DNA of 64,000 bases, taken from positions 124,001 through 188,000 of the forward strand of contig NW_027096008.1 of the NCBI RefSeq assembly GCF_040115645.1. The letters run 5' to 3'. The position numbers and the translations under genes are program-made. This document shows positions 1-13,457 of the stretch, one piece after another (the stretch's first letter is position 1; the number at the start of each line of letters is the position of its first letter). This DNA is from Euwallacea fornicatus (Eukaryota; Arthropoda; Insecta; Coleoptera; Curculionidae). Under the pieces are notes generated by a model. That model searched no databases, had not been told where the DNA came from, and saw nothing but the letters and a program-made list of their open reading frames with translations.

Positions 1-176
1 TCAAACACACAACTTTTGTGACTTTTCACACTTTGAAGTTTGATATCTTCGGCAAATGAGGACCAATTTTGTTAAAAAAAATGTCAAATTAATCAGTTCT
101 ACGAGATCTTTAAGATGACACAACAAGTCATGATTGCATCATGTTGAATTTCCAAGAAAAATAGTACTTTAAGCGC

Positions 177-2060
177 TCAAACACAAAACTTTTGTGACTT
201 TTCAAACTTTGAAGCTCGATAACTTCGGCAAATGAGGACCAATTTTGTTAAACAAAATGTCAAATTAATCAGTTCGACGAAATCTTTAAGATGACAAAAC
301 AAGTCATAATTGCATCATGTTGAATTTCCAAGAGAAATAGTACTTTAAGTGCTCAAACACACAACTTTTGCGACTTATCACACTTTGAAGCTCGATATCT
401 TCGGCAAATGAGGACCAAATTTGTTAAACAAAATGTTAAATTAATCAACTCGATGAGATTTTTAAGATGACACAACAAGTCATGATTGCACCTTGTTGAA
501 TTTCCATGAAAAATAGAACTTTAAGTGCTCAAACACACAACTTTTGTGACTTTTCACACTTTGTAGCTCGATATCTTCGGCAAATGAGGACCAAATTTAT
601 TAAACAAAATGTCAAATTAATCAACTCGATGAGATGTTTAAGATAACACAACAAGTTATGATTGCATCATGTTGAATTTCCAAGAAAAATAGTACTTTAA
701 GTGCTCAAACACACAACTTTTGTGACTTTTCACACTATGTAGCTCGATATCTTCGGCAAATGAGGACCAAATTTGTTAAACAAAATGTTAAATTAATCAA
801 CTCGATGAGATTTTTAAGATGACACAACAAGTCATGATTGCACCTTGTTGAATTTCCATGAAAAATAGAACTTTAAGTGCTCAAACACACAACTTTTGCG
901 ACTTATCACACTTTGAAGCTCGATATCTTCGGCAAATGAGGACCAAATTTGTTAAACAAAATGTTAAATTAATCAACTCGATGAGATTTTTAAGATGACA
1001 CAACAAGTCATGATTGCACCTTGTTGAATTTCCATGAAAAATAGAACTTTAAGTGCTCAAACACACAACTTTTGTGACTTTTCACACTTTGTAGCTCGAT
1101 ATCTTCGGCAAATGAGGACCAAATTTGTTAAACAAAATGTCAAATTAATCAACTCGATGAGATGTTTAAGATAACACAACAAGTTATGATTGCATCATGT
1201 TGAATTTCCAAGAAAAATAGTACTTTAAGTGCTCAAACACACAACTTTTGTGACTTTTCAATCTTTGAAGTTCGATATCTTCGGCAAATGAGAACCAAAT
1301 TTGTTAAACAAAATATCAAATTAATCAGTTCGACGACATCTTTAAGATGACAAAACAAGTCATGGTTGCATCATGTTGAATTTCCAAGAGAAATAGTACT
1401 TTAAGTGCTCAAACACACAACTTTTGTGACTTTTCACACTTTGAAGCTCGATATCTTCGGCAAATGAGGACCAAATTTGTTAAACAAAATGTCAAATTAA
1501 TCAACTCGATGAGATGTTTAAGATAACACAACAAGTTATGATTGCATCATGTTGAATTTCCAAGAAAAATAGTACTTTAAGTGCTCAAACACACAACTTT
1601 TGTGACTTTTCAATCTTTGAAGTTCGATATCTTCGGCAAATTTGGACCAAATTTGTTAAACAAAATGTCAAATTAATCAACTCGATGAGATGTTTAAGAT
1701 AACACAACAAGTTATGGTTGCATCTTGTTGAATTTCCAAGAAAAATAGTACTTTAAGCGCTCAAACACCCAACTTTTGTGACTTTTCAAACTTTGAAGCT
1801 CGATAACTTCGGCAAATGAGGACCAAATTTGTTAAACAAAATGTCAAATTAATCAACTCGATGAGATGTTTAATATAACACAACAAGTTATGATTGCATC
1901 TTGTTGAATTTCCAAGAAAAATAGTACTTTAAGCGCTCAAATACACAACTTTTGTGACTTTTCAAACTTTGAAGCTCGATAACTTCGGCAAATGAGGACC
2001 AAATTTGTTAAACAAAGTGTCAAATTAACCAGTTCGACGAGATCTTTAAGATGACACAAC
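177..2060. repeat. Block P, copy 1 (partner at +22 monomers)
   Basis: This stretch matches 4049-5932 at an offset of 3,872 bp, exactly 22 x 176. Shared odd markers include cgaaatcttt with cataattg in the first monomer, three monomers with ttgcgac or gatttttaag, ccatgaaaaatagaac, the tatgtagctcg monomer, and the gagaacc / aaatatc monomer. Differences I noticed are single bases, such as ccaaatttatt near 593-601 against ccaaatttgtt, and taatataac near 1871 against taagataac. The match ends near 2060, where the partner changes from a ttattattgcatcttg to a tcatgattgcattatg tail. Confidence 0.85.
529..1056. repeat. Internal 3-monomer (528-bp) insertion with a hybrid monomer
   Basis: Within block P the pair of monomers ttgcgac then gtagctcg (353 and 529) is repeated at 881 and 1057. 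Between them, the monomer at 705 is a hybrid: its left half has the gtagctcg type (here cactatgtag) and its right half has the gttaaatt / gatttttaag / ccatgaaaaatag type of 353. The related blocks at 6337 and 17955 go straight from ttgcgac through gtagctcg to the gaagttcg monomer. The 528 bp therefore look like a tandem duplication by unequal exchange inside a monomer. The same structure is present at about 4401-4928. Confidence 0.8.
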
Positions 2061-4048
2061 AAGTTATTATTGCATCTTGTTGAATTTCCAAGAAAAATAG
2101 TACTTTAAGCGCTCAAATACACAACTTTTGTGACTTTTCAAACTTTGAAGCTCGATAACTTCGGCAAATGAGGACCAAATTTGTTAAACAAAGTGTCAAA
2201 TTAACCAGTTCGACGAGATCTTTAAGATGACAAAACAAGTCATGGTTGCATCATGTTGAATTTCCAAGAGAAATAGTACTTTAAGTGCTCAAACACACAT
2301 CTTTTGTGACTTTTCAAACTTTGAAGCTCGATAACTTCGGCAAATGAGGACCAAATTTGTTAAAGAAAATGTCAAATTAATCAGTTCGACGAGATCTTTA
2401 AGATGACAATACAAGTCATGATTGCATCATGTTGAATTTCCAAGAGAAATAGTACTTTAAGTGCTCAAACACACAACTTTTGTGACTTTTCAATCTTTGA
2501 AGCTCGATAACTTCGGCAAATGAGGACCAAATTTGTTAAACAAAATGTCAAATTAATCAGTTCGACGACATCTTTAAGATGACAAAACAAGTCATGATTT
2601 CATCATGTTGAACTTCCAAGAAAAATAGTACTTTAAGCGCTCAAACACACAACTTTTGTGACTTTTCAACTATTGAAGCTTGATAAATTCGGCAAATGAG
2701 GCCCAAATTTGTTAAACAAAGTGTCAAATTAATCAGTTCGACGACATCTTTAAGATGACAAAACAAGTCATGATTGCATCATGTTGAATTTCCAAGAAAA
2801 ATAGTACTTTAAGCGCTCAAACACACAACTTTTGTGACTTTTCAAATATTGAAGCTCGATAAATTCGGCAAATGAGGACCAAATTTGTTAAACAAAATGT
2901 CAAATTAATCAACTCGATGAGATGTTTAAGATAACACAACAAGTTATGATTGCATCTTGTTGAATTTCCAAGAAAAATAGTACTTTAAGCGCTCAAATAC
3001 ACAACTTTTGTGACTTTTCAAACATTGAAGCTCAATATCTTCGGTAAATGAGGACCAAATTTGTTAAAGAAAGTGTCAAATTAATCAGTTCGACGAGATC
3101 TTTAAGATGACAAAACAAGTCATGATTGCATCATGTTGAATTTCCAAGAAAAATAGTACTTTAAGCGCTCAAACACACAACTTTTGTGACTTTTCAAATA
3201 TTGAAGCTCGATAAATTCGGCAAATGAGGACCAAATTTGTTAAACAAAGTGTCAAATTAATCAGTTCGACGACATCTTTAAGATGACAAAACAAGTCATG
3301 ATTGCATCATGTTGAATTTCCAAGAAAAATAGTACTTTAAGCGCTCAAACACACAACTTTTGTGACTTTTCAATCTTTGAAGCTCGATATCTTCGGCAAA
3401 TGAGGACCAAATTTGTTAAACAAAGTGTCAAATTAATCAGTTCGACGACATCTTTAAGATGACAAAACAAGTCATGATTGCATCATGTTGAATTTCCAAG
3501 AAAAATAGTACTTTAAGCGCTCAAACACACAACTTTTGTGACTTATCACACTTTGAAGCTCGATATTTTCGGCAAATGAGGACCAATTTTGTTAAACAAA
3601 ATGTCAAATTAATCAACTCGATGAGATGTTTAAGATGACAAAACAAGTCATGATTGCATCATGTTGAATTTCCAAGAGAAATAGTACTTTAAGTGCTCAA
3701 ACACACAACTTTTGTGACTTATCACACTTTGAAGCTCGATATCTTCGGCAAATTTGGACCAAATTTGTTAAACAAAATGTCAAATTAATCAACTCGATGA
3801 GATGTTTAAGATAACACAACAAGTTATGGTTGCATCTTGTTGAATTTCCAAGAAAAATAGTACTTTAAGCGCTCAAACACCCAACTTTTGTGACTTTTCA
3901 AACTTTGAAGCTCGATAACTTTGGCAAATGAGGACCAAATTTGTTAAACAAAATGTCAAATTAATCAACTCGATGAGATGTTTAAGATAACACAACAAGT
4001 CATGATTGCATCATGTTGAATTTCCAAGAAAAATAGTACTTTAAGCGC
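2061..4048. repeat. Mixed monomers between the two P blocks
   Basis: About 11 monomers of ordinary type fill this interval. They include several with aaatattg or aactattg plus gataaattcgg, one with gctcaatatcttcggtaaatg and gttaaagaaag (near 3030), and tcggcaaatttgg monomers near 3750. The interval near 2650-3600 resembles later stretches around 8820-9240 and 22190-23180. No foreign sequence was seen. Confidence 0.8.
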
Positions 4049-5932
4049 TCAAACACAAAACTTTTGTGACTTTTCAAACTTTGAAGCTCGATAACTTCGG
4101 CAAATGAGGACCAATTTTGTTAAACAAAATGTCAAATTAATCAGTTCGACGAAATCTTTAAGATGACAAAACAAGTCATAATTGCATCATGTTGAATTTC
4201 CAAGAGAAATAGTACTTTAAGTGCTCAAACACACAACTTTTGCGACTTATCACACTTTGAAGCTCGATATCTTCGGCAAATGAGGACCAAATTTGTTAAA
4301 CAAAATGTTAAATTAATCAACTCGATGAGATTTTTAAGATGACACAACAAGTCATGATTGCACCTTGTTGAATTTCCATGAAAAATAGAACTTTAAGTGC
4401 TCAAACACACAACTTTTGTGACTTTTCACACTTTGTAGCTCGATATCTTCGGCAAATGAGGACCAAATTTGTTAAACAAAATGTCAAATTAATCAACTCG
4501 ATGAGATGTTTAAGATAACACAACAAGTTATGATTGCATCATGTTGAATTTCCAAGAAAAATAGTACTTTAAGTGCTCAAACACACAACTTTTGTGACTT
4601 TTCACACTATGTAGCTCGATATCTTCGGCAAATGAGGACCAAATTTGTTAAACAAAATGTTAAATTAATCAACTCGATGAGATTTTTAAGATGACACAAC
4701 AAGTCATGATTGCACCTTGTTGAATTTCCATGAAAAATAGAACTTTAAGTGCTCAAACACACAACTTTTGCGACTTATCACACTTTGAAGCTCGATATCT
4801 TCGGCAAATGAGGACCAAATTTGTTAAACAAAATGTTAAATTAATCAACTCGATGAGATTTTTAAGATGACACAACAAGTCATGATTGCACCTTGTTGAA
4901 TTTCCATGAAAAATAGAACTTTAAGTGCTCAAACACACAACTTTTGTGACTTTTCACACTTTGTAGCTCGATATCTTCGGCAAATGAGGACCAAATTTGT
5001 TAAACAAAATGTCAAATTAATCAACTCGATGAGATGTTTAAGATAACACAACAAGTTATGATTGCATCATGTTGAATTTCCAAGAAAAATAGTACTTTAA
5101 GTGCTCAAACACACAACTTTTGTGACTTTTCAATCTTTGAAGTTCGATATCTTCGGCAAATGAGAACCAAATTTGTTAAACAAAATATCAAATTAATCAG
5201 TTCGACGACATCTTTAAGATGACAAAACAAGTCATGGTTGCATCATGTTGAATTTCCAAGAGAAATAGTACTTTAAGTGCTCAAACACACAACTTTTGTG
5301 ACTTTTCACACTTTGAAGCTCGATATCTTCGGCAAATGAGGACCAAATTTGTTAAACAAAATGTCAAATTAATCAACTCGATGAGATGTTTAAGATAACA
5401 CAACAAGTTATGATTGCATCATGTTGAATTTCCAAGAAAAATAGTACTTTAAGTGCTCAAACACACAACTTTTGTGACTTTTCAATCTTTGAAGTTCGAT
5501 ATCTTCGGCAAATTTGGACCAAATTTGTTAAACAAAATGTCAAATTAATCAACTCGATGAGATGTTTAAGATAACACAACAAGTTATGGTTGCATCTTGT
5601 TGAATTTCCAAGAAAAATAGTACTTTAAGCGCTCAAACACCCAACTTTTGTGACTTTTCAAACTTTGAAGCTCGATAACTTCGGCAAATGAGGACCAAAT
5701 TTGTTAAACAAAATGTCAAATTAATCAACTCGATGAGATGTTTAAGATAACACAACAAGTTATGATTGCATCTTGTTGAATTTCCAAGAAAAATAGTACT
5801 TTAAGCGCTCAAATACACAACTTTTGTGACTTTTCAAACTTTGAAGCTCGATAACTTCGGCAAATGAGGACCAAATTTGTTAAACAAAGTGTCAAATTAA
5901 CCAGTTCGACGAGATCTTTAAGATGACACAAC
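4049..5932. repeat. Block P, copy 2
   Basis: This is the partner of 177-2060 at +3,872 bp. It has the same monomer order and the same rare variants, including the internal three-monomer insertion. About 2 kb of different monomers lies between the copies, so the present layout is either a 22-monomer higher-order unit whose second half has diverged or a block copied to a distance. Confidence 0.85.
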
Positions 5933-6336
5933 AAGTCATGATTGCATTATGTTGAATTTCCAAGAAAAATAGTACTTTAAGTGCTCAAACACACAACTTT
6001 TGTGACTTTTCAATCTTTGAAGCTCGATATCTTCGGCAAATGAGGACCAATTTTGTTAAACAAAATGTCAAATTAATCAGTTCTACGAGATCTTTAAGAT
6101 GACACAACAAGTCATGATTGCAACATGTTGAATTTCCAAGAAAAATAGTACTTTAAGCGCTCAAACACCCAACTTTTGTGACTTTTCAAACTTTGAAGCT
6201 CGATAACTTCGGCAAATGAGGACCAAATTTGTTAAACAAAATGTCAAATTAATCAGTTCGACGACATCTTTAAGATGACAAAACAAGTCATGATTGCATC
6301 ATGTTGAATTTCCAAGAAAAATAGAACTTTAAGTGC

Positions 6337-8122
6337 TCAAACACACAACTTTTGTGACTTTTCAAACTTTGAAGCTCGATAACTTCGGCAAATGAGGACC
6401 AATTTTGTTAAACAAAATGTCAAATTAATCAGTTCGACGAAATCTTTAAGATGACAAAACAAGTCATAATTGCATCATGTTGAATTTCCAAGAGAAATAG
6501 TACTTTAAGTGCTCAAACACACAACTTTTGCGACTTATCACACTTTGAAGCTCGATATCTTCGGCAAATGAGGACCAAATTTGTTAAACAAAATGTTAAA
6601 TTAATCAACTCGATGAGATTTTTAAGATGACACAACAAGTCATGATTGCACCTTGTTGAATTTCCATGAAAAATAGAACTTTAAGTGCTCAAACACACAA
6701 CTTTTGTGACTTTTCACACTTTGTAGCTCGATATCTTCGGCAAATGAGGACCAAATTTGTTAAACAAAATGTCAAATTAATCAACTCGATGAGATGTTTA
6801 AGATAACACAACAAGTTATGATTGCATCATGTTGAATTTCCAAGAAAAATAGTACTTTAAGTGCTCAAACACACAACTTTTGTGACTTTTCAATCTTTGA
6901 AGTTCGATATCTTCGGCAAATGAGAACCAAATTTGTTAAACAAAATATCAAATTAATCAGTTCGACGACATCTTTAAGATGACAAAACAAGTCATGGTTG
7001 CATCATGTTGAATTTCCAAGAGAAATAGTACTTTAAGTGCTCAAACACACAACTTTTGTGACTTATCACACTTTGAAGCTCGATATTTTCGGCAAATGAG
7101 AACCAAATTTGTTAAACAAAATGTCAAATTAATCAGTTCGACGACATCTTTAAGATGACAAAACAAGTCATGATTGCATCATGTTGAATTTCCAAGAGAA
7201 ATAGTACTTTAAGTGCTCAAACACACAACTTTTGTGACTTTTCACACTTTGAAGCTCGATATTTTCGGCAAATGAAGACCAAATTTGTTAAACAAAATGT
7301 CAAATTAATCAACTCGATGAGATGTTTAAGATAACACAACAAGTTATGATTGCATCTTGTTGAATTTCCAAGAAAAATAGTACTTTAAGTCCTCAAACAC
7401 ACAACTTTTGTGACTTTTCACACTTTGAAGCTCGATATCTTCGGCAAATGAGGACCAAATTTGTTAAACAAAATGTCAAATTAATCAACTCGATGAGATG
7501 TTTAAGATAACACAACAAGTTATGATTGCATCATGTTGAATTTCCAAGAAAAATAGTACTTTAAGTGCTCAAACACACAACTTTTGTGACTTTTCAATCT
7601 TTGAAGTTCGATATCTTCGGCAAATTTGGACCAAATTTGTTAAACAAAATGTCAAATTAATCAACTCGATGAGATGTTTAAGATAACACAACAAGTTATG
7701 GTTGCATCTTGTTGAATTTCCAAGAAAAATAGTACTTTAAGCGCTCAAACACCCAACTTTTGTGACTTTTCAAACTTTGAAGCTCGATAACTTCGGCAAA
7801 TGAGGACCAAATTTGTTAAACAAAATGTCAAATTAATCAACTCGATGAGATGTTTAAGATAACACAACAAGTTATGATTGCATCTTGTTGAATTTCCAAG
7901 AAAAATAGTACTTTAAGCGCTCAAATACACAACTTTTGTGACTTTTCAAACTTTGAAGCTCGATAACTTCGGCAAATGAGGACCAAATTTGTTAAACAAA
8001 GTGTCAAATTAACCAGTTCGACGAGATCTTTAAGATGACACAACAAGTTATGATTGCATCTTGTTGAATTTCCAAGAAAAATAGTACTTTAAGCGCTCAA
8101 ATACACAACTTTTGTGACTTTT
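6337..8122. repeat. Block Q, copy 1 (partner 11.6 kb downstream)
   Basis: This 1,786-bp stretch matches 17955-19740 at an offset of 11,618 bp, which is 66 monomers plus the two one-base insertions lying between them. Shared rare markers are cgaaatcttt / cataattg, ttgcgac, gatttttaag with ccatgaaaaatagaac, gagaacc with aaatatc, gatattttcgg and a monomer joined by agtcctcaaac (near 7389). I noticed one difference, aatgaagacc near 7275 against aatgaggacc. It resembles block P but lacks the 528-bp insertion. Confidence 0.85.
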
Positions 8123-8718
8123 CAAACTTTGAAGCTCGATAACTTCGGCAAATGAGGACCAAATTTGTTAAACAAAGTGTCAAATTAACCAGTTCGACGA
8201 GATCTTTAAGATGACACAACAAGTCATGATTGCATTATGTTGAATTTCCAAGAAAAATAGTACTTTAAGTGCTCAAACACACAACTTTTGTGACTTTTCA
8301 ATCTTTGAAGCTCGATATCTTCGGCAAATGAGGACCAATTTTGTTAAACAAAATGTCAAATTAATCAGTTCTACGAGATCTTTAAGATGACACAACAAGT
8401 CATGATTGCAACATGTTGAATTTCCAAGAAAAATAGTACTTTAAGCGCTCAAACACCCAACTTTTGTGACTTTTCAAACTTTGAAGCTCGATAACTTCGG
8501 CAAATGAGGACCAAATTTGTTAAACAAAATGTCAAATTAATCAGTTCGACGAGATCTTTAAGATGACACAACAAGTCATGATTGCATTATGTTGAATTTC
8601 CAAGAAAAATAGTACTTTAAGCGCTCAAACACACAACTTTTGTGACTTTTCACACTTTGAAGCTCGATATCTTCGGCAAATGAGGACCAAATTTGTTAAA
8701 CAAAGTGTCAAATTAACC

Positions 8719-9808
8719 AGTTCGACGAGATCTTTAAGATGACACAACAAGTCATGATTGCATTATGTTGAATTTCCAAGAAAAATAGTACTTTAAGTGC
8801 TCAAACACACAACTTTTGTGACTTTTCAACTATTGAAGCTCGATAAATTCGGCAAATGAGGCCCAAATTTGTTAAACAAAGTGTCAAATTAATCAGTTCG
8901 ACGACATCTTTAAGATGACAAAACAAGTCATGATTGCATCATGTTGAATTTCCAAGAAAAATAGTACTTTAAGCGCTCAAACACACAACTTTTGTGACTT
9001 TTCAAATATTGAAGCTCGATAAATTCGGCAAATGAGGACCAAATTTGTTAAACAAAGTGTCAAATTAATCAGTTCGACGACATCTTTAAGATGACAAAAC
9101 AAGTCATGATTGCATCATGTTGAATTTCCAAGAAAAATAGTACTTTAAGCGCTCAAGCACACAACTTTTCTGACTTATCACACTTTGAAGCTCGATATTT
9201 TCGGCAAATGAGGACCAATTTTGTTAAACAAAATGTCAAATTAATCAACTCGATGAGATGTTTAAGATGACAAAACAAGTCATGATTGCATCATGTTGAA
9301 TTTCCAAGAGAAATAGTACTTTAAGTGCTCAAACACACAACTTTTGTGACTTATCACACTTTGAAGCTCGATATCTTCGGCAAATTTGGACCAAATTTGT
9401 TAAACAAAATGTCAAATTAATCAACTCGATGAGATGTTTAAGATAACACAACAAGTTATGGTTGCATCTTGTTGAATTTCCAAGAAAAATAGTACTTTAA
9501 GCGCTCAAACACCCAACTTTTGTGACTTTTCAAACTTTGAAGCTCGATAACTTCGGCAAATGAGGACCAAATTTGTTAAACAAAATGTCAAATTAATCAA
9601 CTCGATGAGATGTTTAAGATAACACAACAAGTTATGATTGCATCTTGTTGAATTTCCAAGAAAAATAGTACTTTAATCGCTCAAATACACAACTTTTGTG
9701 ACTTTTCAAACTTTGAAGCTCGATAACTTCGGCAAATGAGGACCAAATTTGTTAAACAAAGTGTCAAATTAACCAGTTCGACGAGATCTTTAAGATGACA
9801 CAACAAGT
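8719..9808. repeat. Block R, copy 1 (12-monomer offset)
   Basis: This 1,090-bp stretch matches 10831-11920 at 2,112 bp, 12 x 176. Diagnostic variants are aactattg with gaggccc, aaatattg with gataaattcgg, aacttttctgac, tcggcaaatttgg, and ctttaatcgctc (near 9673). One difference was noticed: gctcaagcac at 9151-9160 against gctcaaacac in the partner. Confidence 0.85.
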
Positions 9809-10396
9809 TATGATTGCATCTTGTTGAATTTCCAAGAAAAATAGTACTTTAAGCGCTCAAATACACAACTTTTGTGACTTTTCAAACTTTGAAGCTCGAT
9901 AACTTCGGCAAATGAGGACCAAATTTGTTAAACAAAGTGTCAAATTAACCAGTTCGACGAGATCTTTAAGATGACACAACAAGTCATGATTGCATTATGT
10001 TGAATTTCCAAGAAAAATAGTACTTTAAGTGCTCAAACACACAACTTTTGTGACTTTTCAATCTTTGAAGCTCGATATCTTCGGCAAATGAGGACCAATT
10101 TTGTTAAACAAAATGTCAAATTAATCAGTTCTACGAGATCTTTAAGATGACACAACAAGTCATGATTGCAACATGTTGAATTTCCAAGAAAAATAGTACT
10201 TTAAGCGCTCAAACACCCAACTTTTGTGACTTTTCAAACTTTGAAGCTCGATAACTTCGGCAAATGAGGACCAAATTTGTTAAACAAAATGTCAAATTAA
10301 TCAGTTCGACGAGATCTTTAAGATGACACAACAAGTCATGATTGCATTATGTTGAATTTCCAAGAAAAATAGTACTTTAAGCGCTCAAACACACAA
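9478..10396. repeat. Block S, copy 1 (15-monomer offset)
   Basis: This stretch matches 12118-13036 at 2,640 bp, 15 x 176. Shared markers are ctttaatcgctc, acacccaac, aattaaccag, and ttctacgag with gcaacatg. One difference was noticed: acaacaaatcatg near 12795 against acaacaagtcatg. It overlaps the tail of block R copy 1, so R and S are nested products of different exchange events. Confidence 0.8.
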
Positions 10397-10830
10397 CTTT
10401 TGTGACTTTTCACACTTTGAAGCTCGATATCTTCGGCAAATGAGGACCAAATTTGTTAAACAAAGTGTCAAATTAACCAGTTCGACGAGATCTTTAAGAT
10501 GACACAACAAGTCATGATTGCATTATGTTGAATTTCCAAGAAAAATAGTACTTTAAGTGCTCAAACACACAACTTTTGTGACTTTTCAATCTTTGAAGCT
10601 CGATATCTTCGGCAAATGAGGACCAATTTTGTTAAACAAAATGTCAAATTAATCAGTTCTACGAGATCTTTAAGATGACACAACAAGTCATGATTGCAAC
10701 ATGTTGAATTTCCAAGAAAAATAGTACTTTAAGCGCTCAAACACCCAACTTTTGTGACTTTTCAAACTTTGAAGCTCGATAACTTCGGCAAATGAGGACC
10801 AAATTTGTTAAACAAAATGTCAAATTAATC

Positions 10831-11920
10831 AGTTCGACGAGATCTTTAAGATGACACAACAAGTCATGATTGCATTATGTTGAATTTCCAAGAAAAATAG
10901 TACTTTAAGTGCTCAAACACACAACTTTTGTGACTTTTCAACTATTGAAGCTCGATAAATTCGGCAAATGAGGCCCAAATTTGTTAAACAAAGTGTCAAA
11001 TTAATCAGTTCGACGACATCTTTAAGATGACAAAACAAGTCATGATTGCATCATGTTGAATTTCCAAGAAAAATAGTACTTTAAGCGCTCAAACACACAA
11101 CTTTTGTGACTTTTCAAATATTGAAGCTCGATAAATTCGGCAAATGAGGACCAAATTTGTTAAACAAAGTGTCAAATTAATCAGTTCGACGACATCTTTA
11201 AGATGACAAAACAAGTCATGATTGCATCATGTTGAATTTCCAAGAAAAATAGTACTTTAAGCGCTCAAACACACAACTTTTCTGACTTATCACACTTTGA
11301 AGCTCGATATTTTCGGCAAATGAGGACCAATTTTGTTAAACAAAATGTCAAATTAATCAACTCGATGAGATGTTTAAGATGACAAAACAAGTCATGATTG
11401 CATCATGTTGAATTTCCAAGAGAAATAGTACTTTAAGTGCTCAAACACACAACTTTTGTGACTTATCACACTTTGAAGCTCGATATCTTCGGCAAATTTG
11501 GACCAAATTTGTTAAACAAAATGTCAAATTAATCAACTCGATGAGATGTTTAAGATAACACAACAAGTTATGGTTGCATCTTGTTGAATTTCCAAGAAAA
11601 ATAGTACTTTAAGCGCTCAAACACCCAACTTTTGTGACTTTTCAAACTTTGAAGCTCGATAACTTCGGCAAATGAGGACCAAATTTGTTAAACAAAATGT
11701 CAAATTAATCAACTCGATGAGATGTTTAAGATAACACAACAAGTTATGATTGCATCTTGTTGAATTTCCAAGAAAAATAGTACTTTAATCGCTCAAATAC
11801 ACAACTTTTGTGACTTTTCAAACTTTGAAGCTCGATAACTTCGGCAAATGAGGACCAAATTTGTTAAACAAAGTGTCAAATTAACCAGTTCGACGAGATC
11901 TTTAAGATGACACAACAAGT
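10831..11920. repeat. Block R, copy 2
   Basis: This is the partner of 8719-9808 at +2,112 bp, and it includes the rare ctttaatcgctc junction near 11783. The match breaks at 11921, where aagtca replaces aagtta. Confidence 0.85.
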
Positions 11921-12117
11921 CATGATTGCATTATGTTGAATTTCCAAGAAAAATAGTACTTTAAGTGCTCAAACACACAACTTTTGTGACTTTTCAATCT
12001 TTGAAGCTCGATATCTTCGGCAAATGAGGACCAATTTTGTTAAACAAAATGTCAAATTAATCAGTTCTACGAGATCTTTAAGATGACACAACAAGTCATG
12101 ATTGCAACATGTTGAAT

Positions 12118-13036
12118 TTCCAAGAAAAATAGTACTTTAAGCGCTCAAACACCCAACTTTTGTGACTTTTCAAACTTTGAAGCTCGATAACTTCGGCAAA
12201 TGAGGACCAAATTTGTTAAACAAAATGTCAAATTAATCAACTCGATGAGATGTTTAAGATAACACAACAAGTTATGATTGCATCTTGTTGAATTTCCAAG
12301 AAAAATAGTACTTTAATCGCTCAAATACACAACTTTTGTGACTTTTCAAACTTTGAAGCTCGATAACTTCGGCAAATGAGGACCAAATTTGTTAAACAAA
12401 GTGTCAAATTAACCAGTTCGACGAGATCTTTAAGATGACACAACAAGTTATGATTGCATCTTGTTGAATTTCCAAGAAAAATAGTACTTTAAGCGCTCAA
12501 ATACACAACTTTTGTGACTTTTCAAACTTTGAAGCTCGATAACTTCGGCAAATGAGGACCAAATTTGTTAAACAAAGTGTCAAATTAACCAGTTCGACGA
12601 GATCTTTAAGATGACACAACAAGTCATGATTGCATTATGTTGAATTTCCAAGAAAAATAGTACTTTAAGTGCTCAAACACACAACTTTTGTGACTTTTCA
12701 ATCTTTGAAGCTCGATATCTTCGGCAAATGAGGACCAATTTTGTTAAACAAAATGTCAAATTAATCAGTTCTACGAGATCTTTAAGATGACACAACAAAT
12801 CATGATTGCAACATGTTGAATTTCCAAGAAAAATAGTACTTTAAGCGCTCAAACACCCAACTTTTGTGACTTTTCAAACTTTGAAGCTCGATAACTTCGG
12901 CAAATGAGGACCAAATTTGTTAAACAAAATGTCAAATTAATCAGTTCGACGAGATCTTTAAGATGACACAACAAGTCATGATTGCATTATGTTGAATTTC
13001 CAAGAAAAATAGTACTTTAAGCGCTCAAACACACAA
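12118..13036. repeat. Block S, copy 2
   Basis: This is the partner of 9478-10396 at +2,640 bp. It ends exactly at the first of the +1-base T-run monomers, where the downstream sequence changes to ctttttgagac. Confidence 0.8.
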
Positions 13037-13378
13037 CTTTTTGAGACTTTTCAAATATTGAAGCTCGATAAATTCGGCAAATGAGGACCAAATTTGTTAA
13101 ACAAAATGTCAAATTAATCAGTTCGACGACATCTTTAAGATGACAAAACAAGTCATGATTTCATCATGTTGAATTTCCAAGAAAAATAGTACTTTAAGCG
13201 CTCAAACACACAACTTTTTGAGACTTTTCAAATATTGAAGCTCGATAAATTCGGCAAATGAGGACTAAATTTGTTAAACAAAATGTCAAATTAATCAGTT
13301 CGACGAGATCTTTAAGATGACAAAACAAGTCATGATTGCATCATGTTGAATTTCCAAGAAAAATAGTACTTTAAGCGC
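13025..13378. repeat. Two consecutive 177-bp monomers with ctttttgagac
   Basis: Both monomers read ctttttgagac where the usual form is cttttgtgac, a net gain of one base (near 13037 and 13214). These are the first departures from the 176-bp length in the window. The only other two examples are near 20256 and 20611, so all four probably share one origin. Confidence 0.9.
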
Positions 13379-13457
13379 TCAAACACAAAACTTTTGTGAC
13401 TTTTCAAACTTTGAAGCTCGATAACTTCGGCAAATGAGGACCAATTTTGTTAAACAA

